A DNA stretch of 64,000 nucleotides from Salinicoccus kekensis. Its GTDB lineage: Bacteria > Bacillota > Bacilli > Staphylococcales > Salinicoccaceae. The translations under genes were made by a program, and so were the position numbers. Positions within the stretch are counted from its first letter, which is position 1. Each line of letters starts with the position of its first letter. The notes under the pieces were generated by a model. That model was given only the letters and a program-made list of their open reading frames with translations, did not search any database and had not been told where the DNA came from. Below are positions 27,055-36,942 of the stretch, in pieces. The stretch covers positions 310,001-374,000 of the forward strand of contig NZ_OBQF01000001.1 of the NCBI RefSeq assembly GCF_900220995.1, read 5' to 3'.

Positions 27055-27267
27055 ATGGAGAAAAGACTCGTTGTTGTATTCAATACAGATGCCAACAGAC
27101 GCTTCACGATGAATTTCCGCAACCCGGACGAATCACTTACAGAAGCAGAACTGCTTGAGGCTGCAAATAACCTCATCGCATCCGATGCACTCGACCCGAT
27201 GCAGGGGAAACCGGTCAATGTCGAGTCGGCGAAAGTCGTCAGCACTGAAACCCAAGTCATCATCTGA
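27055..27267 (+). CDS. DUF2922 small protein
   Basis: A 70-residue protein of the DUF2922 family (KRLVVVFNTDANRRFTMNF, a LTEAELLEAANNLI helix, and a C-terminal VESAKVVSTETQVII strand). It is predicted to be a small alpha/beta cytoplasmic protein. It lies 23 bases after the DUF1659 gene and its stop overlaps the next start by one base. Function unknown. Confidence 0.82.
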   Translation: MEKRLVVVFNTDANRRFTMNFRNPDESLTEAELLEAANNLIASDALDPMQGKPVNVESAKVVSTETQVII

Positions 27268-27398
27268 TGGACTGGATCCCCTTTGTGAGCGATGTCGGTT
27301 TCCCGGTAGTGATTACATTTTTCCTGCTCCACAGAATGGAAAGGAAACTGGATGATCTGATCATCACTATCCGACAGCTCCAAAATATTACGCCCTGA
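27267..27398 (+). CDS. YvrJ family membrane peptide
   Basis: A 43-residue peptide, MDWIPFVSDVGFPVVITFFL followed by the tail LLHRMERKLDDLIITIRQ, with one membrane helix and an amphipathic end. It is typical of the YvrJ family. The ATG overlaps the DUF2922 stop (TGATG), so translation is coupled. The stop lies inside the left arm of the operon terminator. It has the short holin-like or membrane-anchor topology seen in this family, whose role is unknown. Confidence 0.85.
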   Translation: MDWIPFVSDVGFPVVITFFLLHRMERKLDDLIITIRQLQNITP

Positions 27399-27419
27399 TT
27401 TTTATCAGGGCGTTTTTTT
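27390..27419 (+). terminator. Terminator of the DUF1659-DUF2922-YvrJ operon
   Basis: ACGCCCTGAT and ATCAGGGCGT form a 10-bp stem with a T-rich loop and a long T run; it overlaps the yvrJ stop codon. Confidence 0.9.
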
Positions 27420-27445
27420 AGTATAATTGATTTGAGGTGTTATTT

Positions 27446-28555
27446 ATGAAAATTTTACATACCGCCGATTGGCATATCGGCAAGAAACTGAACGGCAGGG
27501 ATCTCCTGGAAGATCAGAAATTCGTGTTGGAACAGCTCATCGGGCATATTGAAACGTTGAAACCCGACATCATCGTGATCGCAGGGGACATCTATGACCG
27601 CAGCAACCCGCCGCGGGAAGCGCTGAACCTGGTCAACCATTATCTGCACAAGATGAATGTCGAAATGGGGCTTCCGGTCCTGATAAACAGCGGCAACCAT
27701 GATTCGAGGGCGCTGCTCGACTACGGCTCTGAATGGTTCAAGGCGACGGATCTGCATATACATACATCACTCGAGGAGGTGTTCACGCCCGTCACCATCG
27801 GTGATATCAATTTTTATCTGGTGCCGCACATCGATGTCCTCGAGGCACGCCACCATTTCGACGAAAGCGGACTGCGCACACATCATGATGTCTATGAATA
27901 CATCACGGAGCGGATGAAGCCCGATACTGAGGAGCAGAATATTCTGATCGGCCATCTCTTCATCCAGGACGGTGCACAGAGCGATTCCGAACGGGCACTG
28001 TCCATCGGAATGTCGGAGGAAGTGGACAGCACCATATTCAATGATTTCGATTACGTACTGCTCGGCCATCTGCATCACCCTTTTGCGATCAATCATGAGA
28101 AGATCTTTTACAGCGGCTCCTTATTGAAGTACTCCTTCAATGAAGTCCATCAGCCGAAAGGATTCAGGTGGCTGGATACGGACGCAGGGACCGTCAAGTT
28201 CATACCGCTCTCACCGATGCATGACATCGTCGAGTTCGAAGGCGATTTCGACGACTTAATCAATGAAAGGGTGGATTTTGACGATAAGGATGCATACTTC
28301 AAATTCACTTTGAGCAATTTAAGCCATGTAAAGGAGCCGATGTCGAAGATCAAGATGATCTATCCGAACACCCTTGAACTCAAGGTGAAGACGGACGACC
28401 ATGATTTCAATATGACCACAATCGATATGAAAGAGACGAGTGACTATGATATCTACGCTTCATTCATAGAGGAGATCGCCAAGCGGCCGCCGACTGAAAC
28501 GGAGACGGAGATTTTTGAAGAATATTTTGGAGGTGGCCATAATGAAGCCCATTAA
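27446..28555 (+). CDS. sbcD: Exonuclease SbcCD subunit D
   Basis: A 369-residue Mre11-type nuclease. The phosphoesterase motifs are in order: TADWHIG, GDIYDRSNPP, NSGNHDS, and LGHLHHPF. With SbcC it opens hairpins and trims protein-blocked DNA ends. The ATG at 27446 has GAGGTG 7 bases upstream. Its 3' end overlaps sbcC by 14 bases. Length and motifs are normal. Confidence 0.96.
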   Translation: MKILHTADWHIGKKLNGRDLLEDQKFVLEQLIGHIETLKPDIIVIAGDIYDRSNPPREALNLVNHYLHKMNVEMGLPVLINSGNHDSRALLDYGSEWFKATDLHIHTSLEEVFTPVTIGDINFYLVPHIDVLEARHHFDESGLRTHHDVYEYITERMKPDTEEQNILIGHLFIQDGAQSDSERALSIGMSEEVDSTIFNDFDYVLLGHLHHPFAINHEKIFYSGSLLKYSFNEVHQPKGFRWLDTDAGTVKFIPLSPMHDIVEFEGDFDDLINERVDFDDKDAYFKFTLSNLSHVKEPMSKIKMIYPNTLELKVKTDDHDFNMTTIDMKETSDYDIYASFIEEIAKRPPTETETEIFEEYFGGGHNEAH

Positions 28556-31526
28556 ACTGGAAATGGAATATTTCGGTCCCTTCAAAAGGGAAGCGATCGA
28601 TTTCGGCAGTGTCGAAGGACAGATGTTTCTGATCAGCGGGAAAACGGGTTCCGGCAAGACGATGATCTTCGACGCCATCACGTTCGCATTGTATGGCCAG
28701 ACCTCCACGTCTGACCGTGATGAGGATTCGGTCAGAAGCCAGTTTGCGACGGATGACGATTTATCGAAAGTCAGCCTGGAATTCAAAATTGGGGAGAAGT
28801 CCTACAGGGTGGAGCGTGAACTCAGCTTCAGCAAAGCGGGAAGGAAGTCCAAAGTCCCTTCCAAAGCGGCGCTGTATGCAGAAGACGGCGGCGTGATCGA
28901 GAGCTCCGTGACCGGTGTGACGTCGAAAGTCATCGAAATCATCCAGCTGACGGCGGAGCAGTTCAGGCAGATACTGATCCTGCCACAGGGGGAGTTCAAA
29001 AGGCTGCTTGTCTCAACCAGCGAAGAAAAGCAGAAAATTTTAAGGACTTTATTCCGTACGGAGCGGTTTGTGCACTTTGAATTGAAGCTGCGGGAACTTG
29101 AGAAGAGCGTGCAGACCGAAATGCACCAGCTCGAGGCGAAAATCTCTGAACAGCTGAGCACCCTGCCGGAAAATGAGGACCATCCGAGTTTCCATCAGAG
29201 GCTGTCCTCACTGGAGAAAAGGATTAAAGATACACGCCTTGAATCCGCACGGATGGCTGAGGGCATAGAGAAGGCGCGGACAGAGCGGGATGCGCTGCAG
29301 GAGACATTGAATAAAAAGACTGCACATAATGAAAAAGTGGAAAAACTGCAGCAATTGACCGAGCAGCGGGCCAATCTTGAAAGCCGCGCGAGGGACATCC
29401 GGATGCTCGAAGAAGAGATCAATGATCATAAAAAGGTGGGGACCATCAGTTTTGAGCTCAGGCGCGAGCAGGAGCTCGAACATCAGATCGCCGAATCGGA
29501 AAAAAGGCTTGAAAATCTCAACCGGGACTATGATCGAATACAAAATGACCACTCGGTGCTTCAGGAGGAGCTGGCGGCCCTTCAAAGCAGGGAAGAAGCA
29601 ATCCTTGAGGGCGAACGTTTCATCACACGCAATGAACGCTTCCTGAATGAACGGTTTGAAATGCTTCCTGCTGAGCTCTCCCGGTTGAAGGACGAACTGG
29701 ACGCACTCGGGAAATCCAGGGTCCTGCTGAACGAAGAATATCAGGCGTTCAAGACGGAGCTTGAACGCCTGACCGTCTCGAATGATGTGATCGAACAGCT
29801 CACTTCAAGGAAACATGCACTGGAACTCAAGCAGCAGGAAATGAAAAGCTTGATTGCTCAGGAAGAGAAGTACACCGGTTATGATAAGGAAATCGAGGCC
29901 CTCGAAGAGAAGCTGCGTGTCAACGGTGAAAAGCATGCAGGATGCATAAGTGATCTTGATGAGATGAAAGCTTCGGTGCAGACCAAATTCAGGGCGGAAG
30001 ACCGTGAGCACATCGAACATCTCGCGAGCCACCTTGAAGTCGGCGGCATGTGTCCGGTGTGCCAGAAGACGGTCGAGGAGATGCCCGGGGCGCCATATTA
30101 TATGAGCGGGGTTGAAGAGCAGCGGATAAGCTCGCTGAATTCCCGCATTGAATCATTGAAGGCGGAAGAAGCCACACTCCAGCAGGAACAACAGTTGTAC
30201 AAAGCACTGCTGAAAGATGCAGAGCGCAGGTCCCTTCAGGAGCTCGCGGAAGAACTGGCGTCACTTGAAGATGAAGCGGGCCGCGTGGCAAAAGAGCTTG
30301 GGCATGCAAGGGCGGAGCGCGAACGGAAAGAAGCACTCCAAAGGGAGATGACGGAAAAATCCAATTCACTCCACGAAGTGAATATGAAAATGGAGAAAAA
30401 CGATCACAGGCGCACTCAGTTCGAGCAACACCTCAATGAGTTCAAAGAAGAGACCGGGTTTTCGGAGTACAGTGATTTTAAACACCATATGGCAAAAATC
30501 AAAAGAGAAGTGGAGGCATACAGGCAGCACAGGAAATCACTGGAGGAGCGCCGTGATGCTTTGAATCATGAGTTTACAAGGATTTCACAGTCCATCAGGG
30601 GCTTTAATGAGGCGGTGATGAGTGACAAGGAGAAAGTCAGGGAGATGACTGCGGTGGTGGACGGCTTCTTGAACGAGGAACCGTTCATCGACAGGGCCGA
30701 GCTGCATGAAATACTCGGCAGACGAGATATGGACATAAAAGAGCAGGAAGTCCAGGCATTCCATCGTGAAAAGTCATCGACCGACATGCAGATTGAAGCA
30801 GTCAAAAAGGAGCTGGATCACGAAGAAATGTATGATCTCAATGAAGACCGGTCGCTGATTGAGCATGCCGGTGCTGAGGTGGAGCGGCTGCAGAGGGGAC
30901 TTGCCGTGCTGCACAATGATATCAAGCAGTTCCAGCGCGTATTCGACACGGTGTCTGCATATATCGGCGATTACGAGAAGAAGAAGGCGCGTCATCATGC
31001 GGTCCACGAGCTCGTGCAGAAAGTCGCGGGCAACAACCACAGTAAAATCTCACTGGAACGCTACGTCCTCACTTATTTCCTCGAGAAGATACTGAACATC
31101 GCCAACAAAAGGCTTTTGGAAATGACGCATCACAGGTATGCCCTGATCCGCAGCACCTCCCAGTCACGGCGCAAAACCGGGCTCGATATCGAAGTGTTCG
31201 ATTACTACAATAATTCATCGAGGCACATCTCTTCATTATCCGGCGGTGAAGCATTCCAGGCCTCGCTGTCACTTGCGCTCGCACTCAGTGAAGCGGTGCA
31301 GCAGGAAGCGGGCGGCATCAATCTCGATACGATGTTTATCGATGAAGGTTTTGGTACACTGGATAAAGAGACTCTGGAAATTGCGATTTCAACGCTTGTC
31401 GATCTGCAATCGGGCGGGAAGACGATCGGCATCATATCCCATGTCACCGAATTGAAGGAAAGGCTGCACCACATTCTGGAAGTCAAATCGGAAGATGAAA
31501 TAAGCACAGCCACATTCAATCTGTAG
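28542..31526 (+). CDS. sbcC: Exonuclease SbcCD subunit C
   Basis: A 994-residue SMC-like ATPase. Walker A GKTGSGKT lies near residue 34. Two long coiled-coil arms flank a zinc hook whose C504-P-V-C507 is centrally placed. The C-terminal lobe has SLSGGEAFQASLSLALALSE and the Walker B/D-loop MFIDEGFGTLD. The ATG at 28542 is behind GGAGGTGG; an earlier in-frame ATG at 28515 has no site. Complete. It forms a coupled operon with sbcD. Confidence 0.96.
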   Translation: MKPIKLEMEYFGPFKREAIDFGSVEGQMFLISGKTGSGKTMIFDAITFALYGQTSTSDRDEDSVRSQFATDDDLSKVSLEFKIGEKSYRVERELSFSKAGRKSKVPSKAALYAEDGGVIESSVTGVTSKVIEIIQLTAEQFRQILILPQGEFKRLLVSTSEEKQKILRTLFRTERFVHFELKLRELEKSVQTEMHQLEAKISEQLSTLPENEDHPSFHQRLSSLEKRIKDTRLESARMAEGIEKARTERDALQETLNKKTAHNEKVEKLQQLTEQRANLESRARDIRMLEEEINDHKKVGTISFELRREQELEHQIAESEKRLENLNRDYDRIQNDHSVLQEELAALQSREEAILEGERFITRNERFLNERFEMLPAELSRLKDELDALGKSRVLLNEEYQAFKTELERLTVSNDVIEQLTSRKHALELKQQEMKSLIAQEEKYTGYDKEIEALEEKLRVNGEKHAGCISDLDEMKASVQTKFRAEDREHIEHLASHLEVGGMCPVCQKTVEEMPGAPYYMSGVEEQRISSLNSRIESLKAEEATLQQEQQLYKALLKDAERRSLQELAEELASLEDEAGRVAKELGHARAERERKEALQREMTEKSNSLHEVNMKMEKNDHRRTQFEQHLNEFKEETGFSEYSDFKHHMAKIKREVEAYRQHRKSLEERRDALNHEFTRISQSIRGFNEAVMSDKEKVREMTAVVDGFLNEEPFIDRAELHEILGRRDMDIKEQEVQAFHREKSSTDMQIEAVKKELDHEEMYDLNEDRSLIEHAGAEVERLQRGLAVLHNDIKQFQRVFDTVSAYIGDYEKKKARHHAVHELVQKVAGNNHSKISLERYVLTYFLEKILNIANKRLLEMTHHRYALIRSTSQSRRKTGLDIEVFDYYNNSSRHISSLSGGEAFQASLSLALALSEAVQQEAGGINLDTMFIDEGFGTLDKETLEIAISTLVDLQSGGKTIGIISHVTELKERLHHILEVKSEDEISTATFNL

Positions 31527-31560
31527 TGCCTTATTTCTGATTCAGGAAAGAAGTGTCAAC

Positions 31561-32976
31561 ATGAATAGAAAACTCTCGGATTTCTTTAATGAAAGAAATT
31601 TCGTTGTCGCGAATTTAATCTTCGGGGCGTTCATCGCCATATTGAACCAGACACTGCTCGTCACGGCCGTCCCGTCCATCATGGAAGATCTCAATATCCC
31701 GTTCAGCACGGCACAGTGGCTGACGACGGGATTCTTCCTTGTGAACGGGATCATGATTCCCGTGACTGCATTTCTGATCAATAAATTCACGACCCGGAAA
31801 CTGTATATATTCGCAATGACCCTGTTCACAATCGGGACGATTATTGCGGCCGCAGCCCCGGCTTTCGGCCTGCTGCTCGTGGGGCGCATTGTCCAGGCGG
31901 CAGCGGCGGGCATCATGATGCCCTTGTCCCAGGTGGTGCTGCTCAAAATGTTTGCGCCGGAAAAACGCGGACGGGCCATGGGGCTGTTCGGCCTGATCAT
32001 CGGTTTTGCACCGGCGGTCGGTCCGTCACTGTCCGGCTATATCGTTGAAATCTGGCCGTGGCGGACGTTATTCATCATCATTGCACCATTTGCTGCAGTG
32101 AACATATTATTTGCATACAGGTTCATGAGGAACGTCACGGAAACGACGGATCCGCCTGTGGATTATACATCGATCATCCTGTCGACACTCGGTTTTGGCG
32201 GCATGCTCTACGGATTTTCAGTTGCAGGCATGAGCGGATGGACCGACCCGGAAGTCGTTCTCCCGATCATCATCGGTGGAATCATCGTCTTCATCTTTGT
32301 CCGCAGACAGCTGAGGCTTGATATACCGCTTCTGGAGCTCAGGGTGTTCAAAAACAAATACTTCCTGCTCAGCACACTCATCGGGGTGATCGTATTCACA
32401 TCAATGGTCAGTGCCAACAACATTCTGCCGGTGCTGATGCAGGATATGCTCGGCTACACCGCATTCGAATCGGGGCTTGCATTATTCCCGGGTGCATTAT
32501 TGATGGGCGGTTTCGGCCTCGCAGCCGGTTTCCTGTTCGATAAGTACGGCATCAAAGTGCTGACGTTGATTTCACTCGGAATCATTTTTGCGACTTCCGT
32601 CATGCTGGCGGTGCTGGATGAGAATACATCATGGATATACTTGACGGTCGTCTATTCGTTCCGCCTCATCGGCGCGGGCCTTTCGATGATGCCGCTCACG
32701 ACATTCGCCATGAATGCATTGGAAGATCACCTGCTGCCGCACGGGACATCAATCAACAATACGATGAGGCAGATCGGCGGGTCATTGTTCACGGCCCTGC
32801 TGATTACGATCATGACCGGATTTGCAATCAGCGCATCTGCAGGCGAACCGACCACCGCCGAAGAAATCATGGGCGTCAACGTCTCCTTCATCGTGGCTGC
32901 CGTCCTCGCATTCATCGGCCTCGTCATGGCCTTCTTCCTGAAGGAACAGAAGAAGAGGAAGACGGCTGAGAAATAA
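31561..32976 (+). CDS. MFS drug transporter, DHA2 (EmrB/LmrB-like) family
   Basis: A 471-residue, 14-helix efflux pump. It has an NQTLLVTAVPSIMEDL start typical of DHA2 carriers, the WLTTGFFLVNGIMIP motif, the LLVGRIVQAAAAGIMMPL motif and GRAMGLFGLIIGFAPAVGPSLSGY (motif C). It is likely to export toxic organic compounds by proton antiport. It begins 34 bases after sbcC behind GGAAAG, possibly on the same transcript. No adjacent TetR-type regulator was found. Confidence 0.88.
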   Translation: MNRKLSDFFNERNFVVANLIFGAFIAILNQTLLVTAVPSIMEDLNIPFSTAQWLTTGFFLVNGIMIPVTAFLINKFTTRKLYIFAMTLFTIGTIIAAAAPAFGLLLVGRIVQAAAAGIMMPLSQVVLLKMFAPEKRGRAMGLFGLIIGFAPAVGPSLSGYIVEIWPWRTLFIIIAPFAAVNILFAYRFMRNVTETTDPPVDYTSIILSTLGFGGMLYGFSVAGMSGWTDPEVVLPIIIGGIIVFIFVRRQLRLDIPLLELRVFKNKYFLLSTLIGVIVFTSMVSANNILPVLMQDMLGYTAFESGLALFPGALLMGGFGLAAGFLFDKYGIKVLTLISLGIIFATSVMLAVLDENTSWIYLTVVYSFRLIGAGLSMMPLTTFAMNALEDHLLPHGTSINNTMRQIGGSLFTALLITIMTGFAISASAGEPTTAEEIMGVNVSFIVAAVLAFIGLVMAFFLKEQKKRKTAEK

Positions 32977-33081
32977 AGGCAGCGCATGGACATACTAATT
33001 TCACAATATTATATAAAAACACAGACAACTCCTGTTTTTAATTTGGTATATTAATAATAGTTGAAATATGGAGGGTATGGA

Positions 33082-33696
33082 TTGAAGAAGTTTATTTTGT
33101 TTACACTGATCTCTTCATTGCTGCTTGCTGCCTGCAGTGATTCGGATGTTGAAACCATGTCCAGTTTCGGCAATGAAATCGGGGAGTATTCGGTGACGAA
33201 TCAAAACGGTGAGACCTTTACAGAGGAAGATATGGAAGGCAAGGTATGGCTCCTTGACTTCATATTCACTAATTGTGCTACGGTCTGTCCTCCAATGACT
33301 GCCAATATGACACATGTCACACAGGAACTCGAAGAGCGCGGGGTTGAAGATTACGGTGTCCTGAGTTTTACGGTCGATCCGGAAAATGACACACCGGAGG
33401 CCCTGACTGAATACATCGAGTATTATGATGTGCCTGAAGGCACGGAGTGGCATCTGATGACGGATTATGATTATGACTTCATCCGCGGATTCGCCGAACA
33501 GAATTTCAAGACGATTGTGGCACCGCCGCCATCAGGCAGTGACCAGGTCACACACGGGACGAGCTTCTATCTGATCGATTCGGATGGGGTCGTCAGGAAG
33601 TCCTATCCGGGGCTTGATACCGGAGACACGAGCTTCCCCGTCGATGAAATCGTTGATGATGTTGCGACATTGACCGCAGAAATAGATATGGAATGA
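33082..33696 (+). CDS. Sco1/SenC-type copper chaperone lipoprotein
   Basis: A 204-residue lipoprotein (lipobox LLLAAC, Cys near residue 18) with the SCO thioredoxin-like domain. The copper-binding CATVC is in the FTNCATVCPPM motif, VDPENDTPE follows, and the third ligand histidine is in THGTSFYLID. It should deliver copper to the CuA site of cytochrome c oxidase, like Bacillus YpmQ/ScoA. The start is a TTG at 33082 behind GGAGGG; the frame continues upstream without another site. Single gene with its own terminator. Confidence 0.92.
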   Translation: MKKFILFTLISSLLLAACSDSDVETMSSFGNEIGEYSVTNQNGETFTEEDMEGKVWLLDFIFTNCATVCPPMTANMTHVTQELEERGVEDYGVLSFTVDPENDTPEALTEYIEYYDVPEGTEWHLMTDYDYDFIRGFAEQNFKTIVAPPPSGSDQVTHGTSFYLIDSDGVVRKSYPGLDTGDTSFPVDEIVDDVATLTAEIDME

Positions 33697-33700
33697 TTTT

Positions 33701-33726
33701 AAAAGAGCAGACAGCTGCTCTTTTTT
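33701..33726 (+). terminator. Terminator after the Sco gene
   Basis: AAAAGAGCAG and CTGCTCTTTT flank an ACAG loop, followed by more T residues. Confidence 0.9.
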
Positions 33727-33792
33727 ATTTTAAATAATTATAAGCCTATGAAATATGTTATGATATTTTAGTTATTCAAGGGAGGCGGTTCA

Positions 33793-34998
33793 ATGTCGGT
33801 ACGTAAAGAACGTTATTACATAGCTTTGTTGCTGCTTGCGATCATTTTTATAGGGGGATCCCTGCGCTCGCCGATTTCATCCATCGGTCCGCTGGTCCCT
33901 TTCTTCAGCGAGGATCTCGGTCTCAGCAATACGATGATCGGTTTCCTGAACACCCTGCCGCTTCTGGCATTCGGTCTGTTCTCGCCGTTCATACCGGGAA
34001 TTGCGCGGAAATACGGCATGGAGATCCCTTTGTTGATTTCAATGGTCTTTTTGACTGCCGGAATCTTCATGAGGGGAATGGACGGCACGGTCATGCTGTT
34101 TTTCGGCACCGCGGTGATCGGCCTCTCCATTGCGGTCGGCAACGTGCTCTCGCCGGGCCTCATCAAGGCAACTTTTCCTTTTAAAGTCGGCCTGATGACA
34201 GGACTGTATTCTTTTTCAATGAATATCGTGAGTGCCCTGTCGGCCGGGCTTTCCGTAAGTGTGGCCGCCTCCAGTGGATACGACTGGCGGACGGCACTCG
34301 CAATGTGGGGCATCTTCCCGCTGATCGCCGTATTCGTATTGATACTGAGGATGCCGCGGGTGATGGAGGAACGGAAGAAGGTCTTCAAAACAATTGATGG
34401 CAGGCCGTCTGAAAAATTATGGAATTCCCCGCTGGCATGGGCGGTGACGTTCTATATGGGGCTCCAGTCCCTGATTCCATATACTTTATTTGCCTGGCTG
34501 CCGGCGATACTGGTGGATAAAGGCTTCAGTGAGACCGAAGCGGGATGGATGCTCACAATCTATCAGCTGGGACTCCTGCCGACGACTTTCATCGCACCGC
34601 TCATCGCTTATAGATTTTCGGACCAGAGGGTGCTCGGTGTATCGAGCGGTCTGATGTTCGCAACAGGTCTTTTGGGTGTCTTGCTGATGCCGGTGCACTG
34701 GATGATCATACCGTTCCTGATTCTTACCGGAATCGGTGCCGGCACCACCTTCAGCCTGGCCATGATGTTCTTCGTGCTGCGTTCGAATTCGGTGGAGCAG
34801 TCGGCGCAGCTGTCAGGGATGGCCCAGTCCGTCGGCTATGTGCTGGCGGCAACCGGCCCCTTACTGCTCGGAATGCTTGCCGAATACACCGGATCATGGA
34901 GTCCTTCCATGATGATCCTGATATTAGTGTCATTGATGATTGCCATCTTCGGATATTTTGCAGGCAGTAATAGAACCGTGACAAACGGGATCCGATAA
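33793..34998 (+). CDS. MFS transporter, CynX/NimT family
   Basis: A 401-residue, 12-helix carrier. GGSLRSPISSIGPLVP in helix 1 and the MTGLYSFSMNIVSALSAGLSV segment are characteristic of the CynX/NimT (YycB) family, which moves cyanate, 2-nitroimidazole or other small organic anions. The substrate here is unknown. It starts with ATG behind GGGAGGCGG, between two terminators/promoters, so it is probably monocistronic. Confidence 0.88.
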   Translation: MSVRKERYYIALLLLAIIFIGGSLRSPISSIGPLVPFFSEDLGLSNTMIGFLNTLPLLAFGLFSPFIPGIARKYGMEIPLLISMVFLTAGIFMRGMDGTVMLFFGTAVIGLSIAVGNVLSPGLIKATFPFKVGLMTGLYSFSMNIVSALSAGLSVSVAASSGYDWRTALAMWGIFPLIAVFVLILRMPRVMEERKKVFKTIDGRPSEKLWNSPLAWAVTFYMGLQSLIPYTLFAWLPAILVDKGFSETEAGWMLTIYQLGLLPTTFIAPLIAYRFSDQRVLGVSSGLMFATGLLGVLLMPVHWMIIPFLILTGIGAGTTFSLAMMFFVLRSNSVEQSAQLSGMAQSVGYVLAATGPLLLGMLAEYTGSWSPSMMILILVSLMIAIFGYFAGSNRTVTNGIR

Positions 34999-35072
34999 AA
35001 TATCTTCTTTTGCATGAGGACTTTTTTTGGTCTGTTATGCTACGATTGATAAAAACAGGAAAGGCTGATTTT

Positions 35073-36017
35073 ATGAGGAATGTAATACTGGACTGCGACC
35101 CGGGGCATGATGATGCGATTTCCATCATCATCGGGGCATCAAAAAGAAGCGGGCTGAACATACTCGGCATCACCACGGTGGCCGGGAATGTGGAAGTCGA
35201 AAAGAATACGAGGAACGCCCTGCAGGTCTGTGAACTGATCGGTCTGGACGTCCCCGTTGTTGAAGGTGCTGTACGTCCGCTGGTCAGGGAAAGCGAGATC
35301 GCACCTGAAATCCACGGGGAGACAGGCCTCGACGGCCCTGTGCTGAGCACGCCGGCGAAAAAGAAGACACCCGGCCATGCGGTTGATTTCATCATTGAAC
35401 AAGTCAAAAAGAGTGAGGGGAAAGTGACGCTCGTTCCGACCGGCCCCCTTACGAACATCGCACTTGCTTTGATCAAGGAACCTTCAATCAAGGACAATAT
35501 AGACGAGATCGTATTGATGGGCGGAGGCACGTTCGGCAACTGGACGCCTGCTGCAGAATTCAACATCTATGTGGATGCCGAGGCTGCAAAAGTGGTGTAC
35601 GAAAGCGGCGTTCCGGTCACAATGTTCGGCCTTGATGTCACGCATCAGGTCATCGCAGACGAGGCGATCATCAACCGTGTGGCTGAAATCGACAACATCA
35701 CCGCCGGATTCGTTAAAGAACTCCTGATTTTCTTTGCCGAAACTTACAGAAATCATTTCGGTTTTTCAGGCGGACCGATCCACGATGCATGTACAACGAT
35801 GTACTTGATCGACCCGGATATGTTCCACTTTGAAGATGTCAACGTCACAATCGAGACGAAAGGTGAAGCTACATACGGCATGACAGTGGTCGACCTTCTC
35901 AAAACAACGGGCAAGCCGGAAAACGTCAAATTCGCAACCGGCGTGGATGAAGACACATTCTGGAACGTCTTCCTGGACATACTTGATTCGTATGGTGAAA
36001 CCAATGCGGAAGCCTAA
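35073..36017 (+). CDS. Ribonucleoside hydrolase (IunH/RihA family)
   Basis: A 314-residue N-ribohydrolase that splits ribonucleosides into base and ribose. The calcium/ribose motif DCDPGHDDA is at residues 7-15, PTGPLTNIALAL and LMGGG lie mid-protein, AEFNIYVDAEAA binds ribose, and GGPIHDACT carries the catalytic-site histidine and aspartate. The ATG at 35073 follows CAGGAAAGG; the frame upstream is an artefact. It overlaps the ribokinase gene, so freed ribose can be phosphorylated at once. Base specificity (uridine, inosine or other) cannot be read. Confidence 0.93.
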   Translation: MRNVILDCDPGHDDAISIIIGASKRSGLNILGITTVAGNVEVEKNTRNALQVCELIGLDVPVVEGAVRPLVRESEIAPEIHGETGLDGPVLSTPAKKKTPGHAVDFIIEQVKKSEGKVTLVPTGPLTNIALALIKEPSIKDNIDEIVLMGGGTFGNWTPAAEFNIYVDAEAAKVVYESGVPVTMFGLDVTHQVIADEAIINRVAEIDNITAGFVKELLIFFAETYRNHFGFSGGPIHDACTTMYLIDPDMFHFEDVNVTIETKGEATYGMTVVDLLKTTGKPENVKFATGVDEDTFWNVFLDILDSYGETNAEA

Positions 36018-36873
36018 GGTCACCATCATCGGCAGCATCAATATGGACCTTGTGACCATCACCGATGAAGTGGCGATGCAGGGCGAGACCGTCCATGGAA
36101 AGGACTTCCGGACACTCCACGGCGGCAAGGGCGCGAACCAGGCCGTCGCAGCCTCACGCCTCGGAGCCGATGTATCCATGATCGGGAAAGTCGGGGATGA
36201 TGATTTCGGGCGCTCGATGCTCGAAAACTTTGAGGCGAACGGTGTGGACATCGAGGGGATCGGCATTGAAAAAGATACCCCCTCAGGTATTGCGAACATC
36301 ATCGTTTCAAATAAAGACAACCGGATCATCATCATCGCCGGGGCCAACGGTAAAGTGGACCGGGCACACGTCGACCGGTATGCTGAAATCATCCGGGAGA
36401 GCGACATCGTGCTCGTCCAGTTCGAAATACCGATGGAGACGGTGAAGCATGCGATTGATATATGCAGCCGGGAAAACGTACCCGTCATCATCAATCCGGC
36501 ACCGGTCACGGCGCTTGAGGATGCATACTTTGAAGCCGCCGCATACATCACACCGAATGAACACGAGCGTGCGAAACTCTTTAAAATGCGTGATGACGGC
36601 CTGCCCGAGCATCATGAGAAACTGATCACCACACAGGGTGCACAAGGAGCGTCATACTTCAAGGACGGGCGGGAGATCATACTGCCGCCGAAAAATGTCG
36701 AAGTTGTTGATACGACCGGGGCAGGGGATACTTTCAATGCCGCGTTCGCCGTTGCGATCGCTGAAGGAAAAGATATCGAAGCGGCGATCAATTTCGCCAA
36801 TGCCGCCGCAGGCCTCGCAGTCGGTAAAATCGGCGCACAGAACGGGATGCCTAAGCGGGAAGACCTCCAATGA
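36004..36873 (+). CDS. rbsK: Ribokinase
   Basis: A 289-residue PfkB-family sugar kinase. GSINMDLV, LHGGKGANQAVAASRLG, and DTTGAGDTFNAAFA with the catalytic aspartate are clear ribokinase signatures. The final NAAAGLAVGKIGAQNGMP is the cation-binding region. It makes ribose 5-phosphate. The start is uncertain: ATG at 36004 or at 35992, both inside the nucleoside hydrolase gene with weak ribosome sites. Coupling with the hydrolase suggests salvage of ribose from exogenous nucleosides. Confidence 0.93.
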   Translation: MRKPKVTIIGSINMDLVTITDEVAMQGETVHGKDFRTLHGGKGANQAVAASRLGADVSMIGKVGDDDFGRSMLENFEANGVDIEGIGIEKDTPSGIANIIVSNKDNRIIIIAGANGKVDRAHVDRYAEIIRESDIVLVQFEIPMETVKHAIDICSRENVPVIINPAPVTALEDAYFEAAAYITPNEHERAKLFKMRDDGLPEHHEKLITTQGAQGASYFKDGREIILPPKNVEVVDTTGAGDTFNAAFAVAIAEGKDIEAAINFANAAAGLAVGKIGAQNGMPKREDLQ

Positions 36874-36885
36874 TCATATAAACGC

Positions 36886-36923
36886 AAAACTCCCGAAATC
36901 CAAAATTGGATTTCGGGAGTTTT
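36886..36923. terminator. Bidirectional terminator between rbsK and the DUF3243 gene
   Basis: AAAACTCCCGAAATCCAA and its exact complement form an 18-bp stem with a 2-base loop, serving the convergent genes. Confidence 0.92.
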
Positions 36924-36942
36924 AATTTTAATTTAAGTTATT

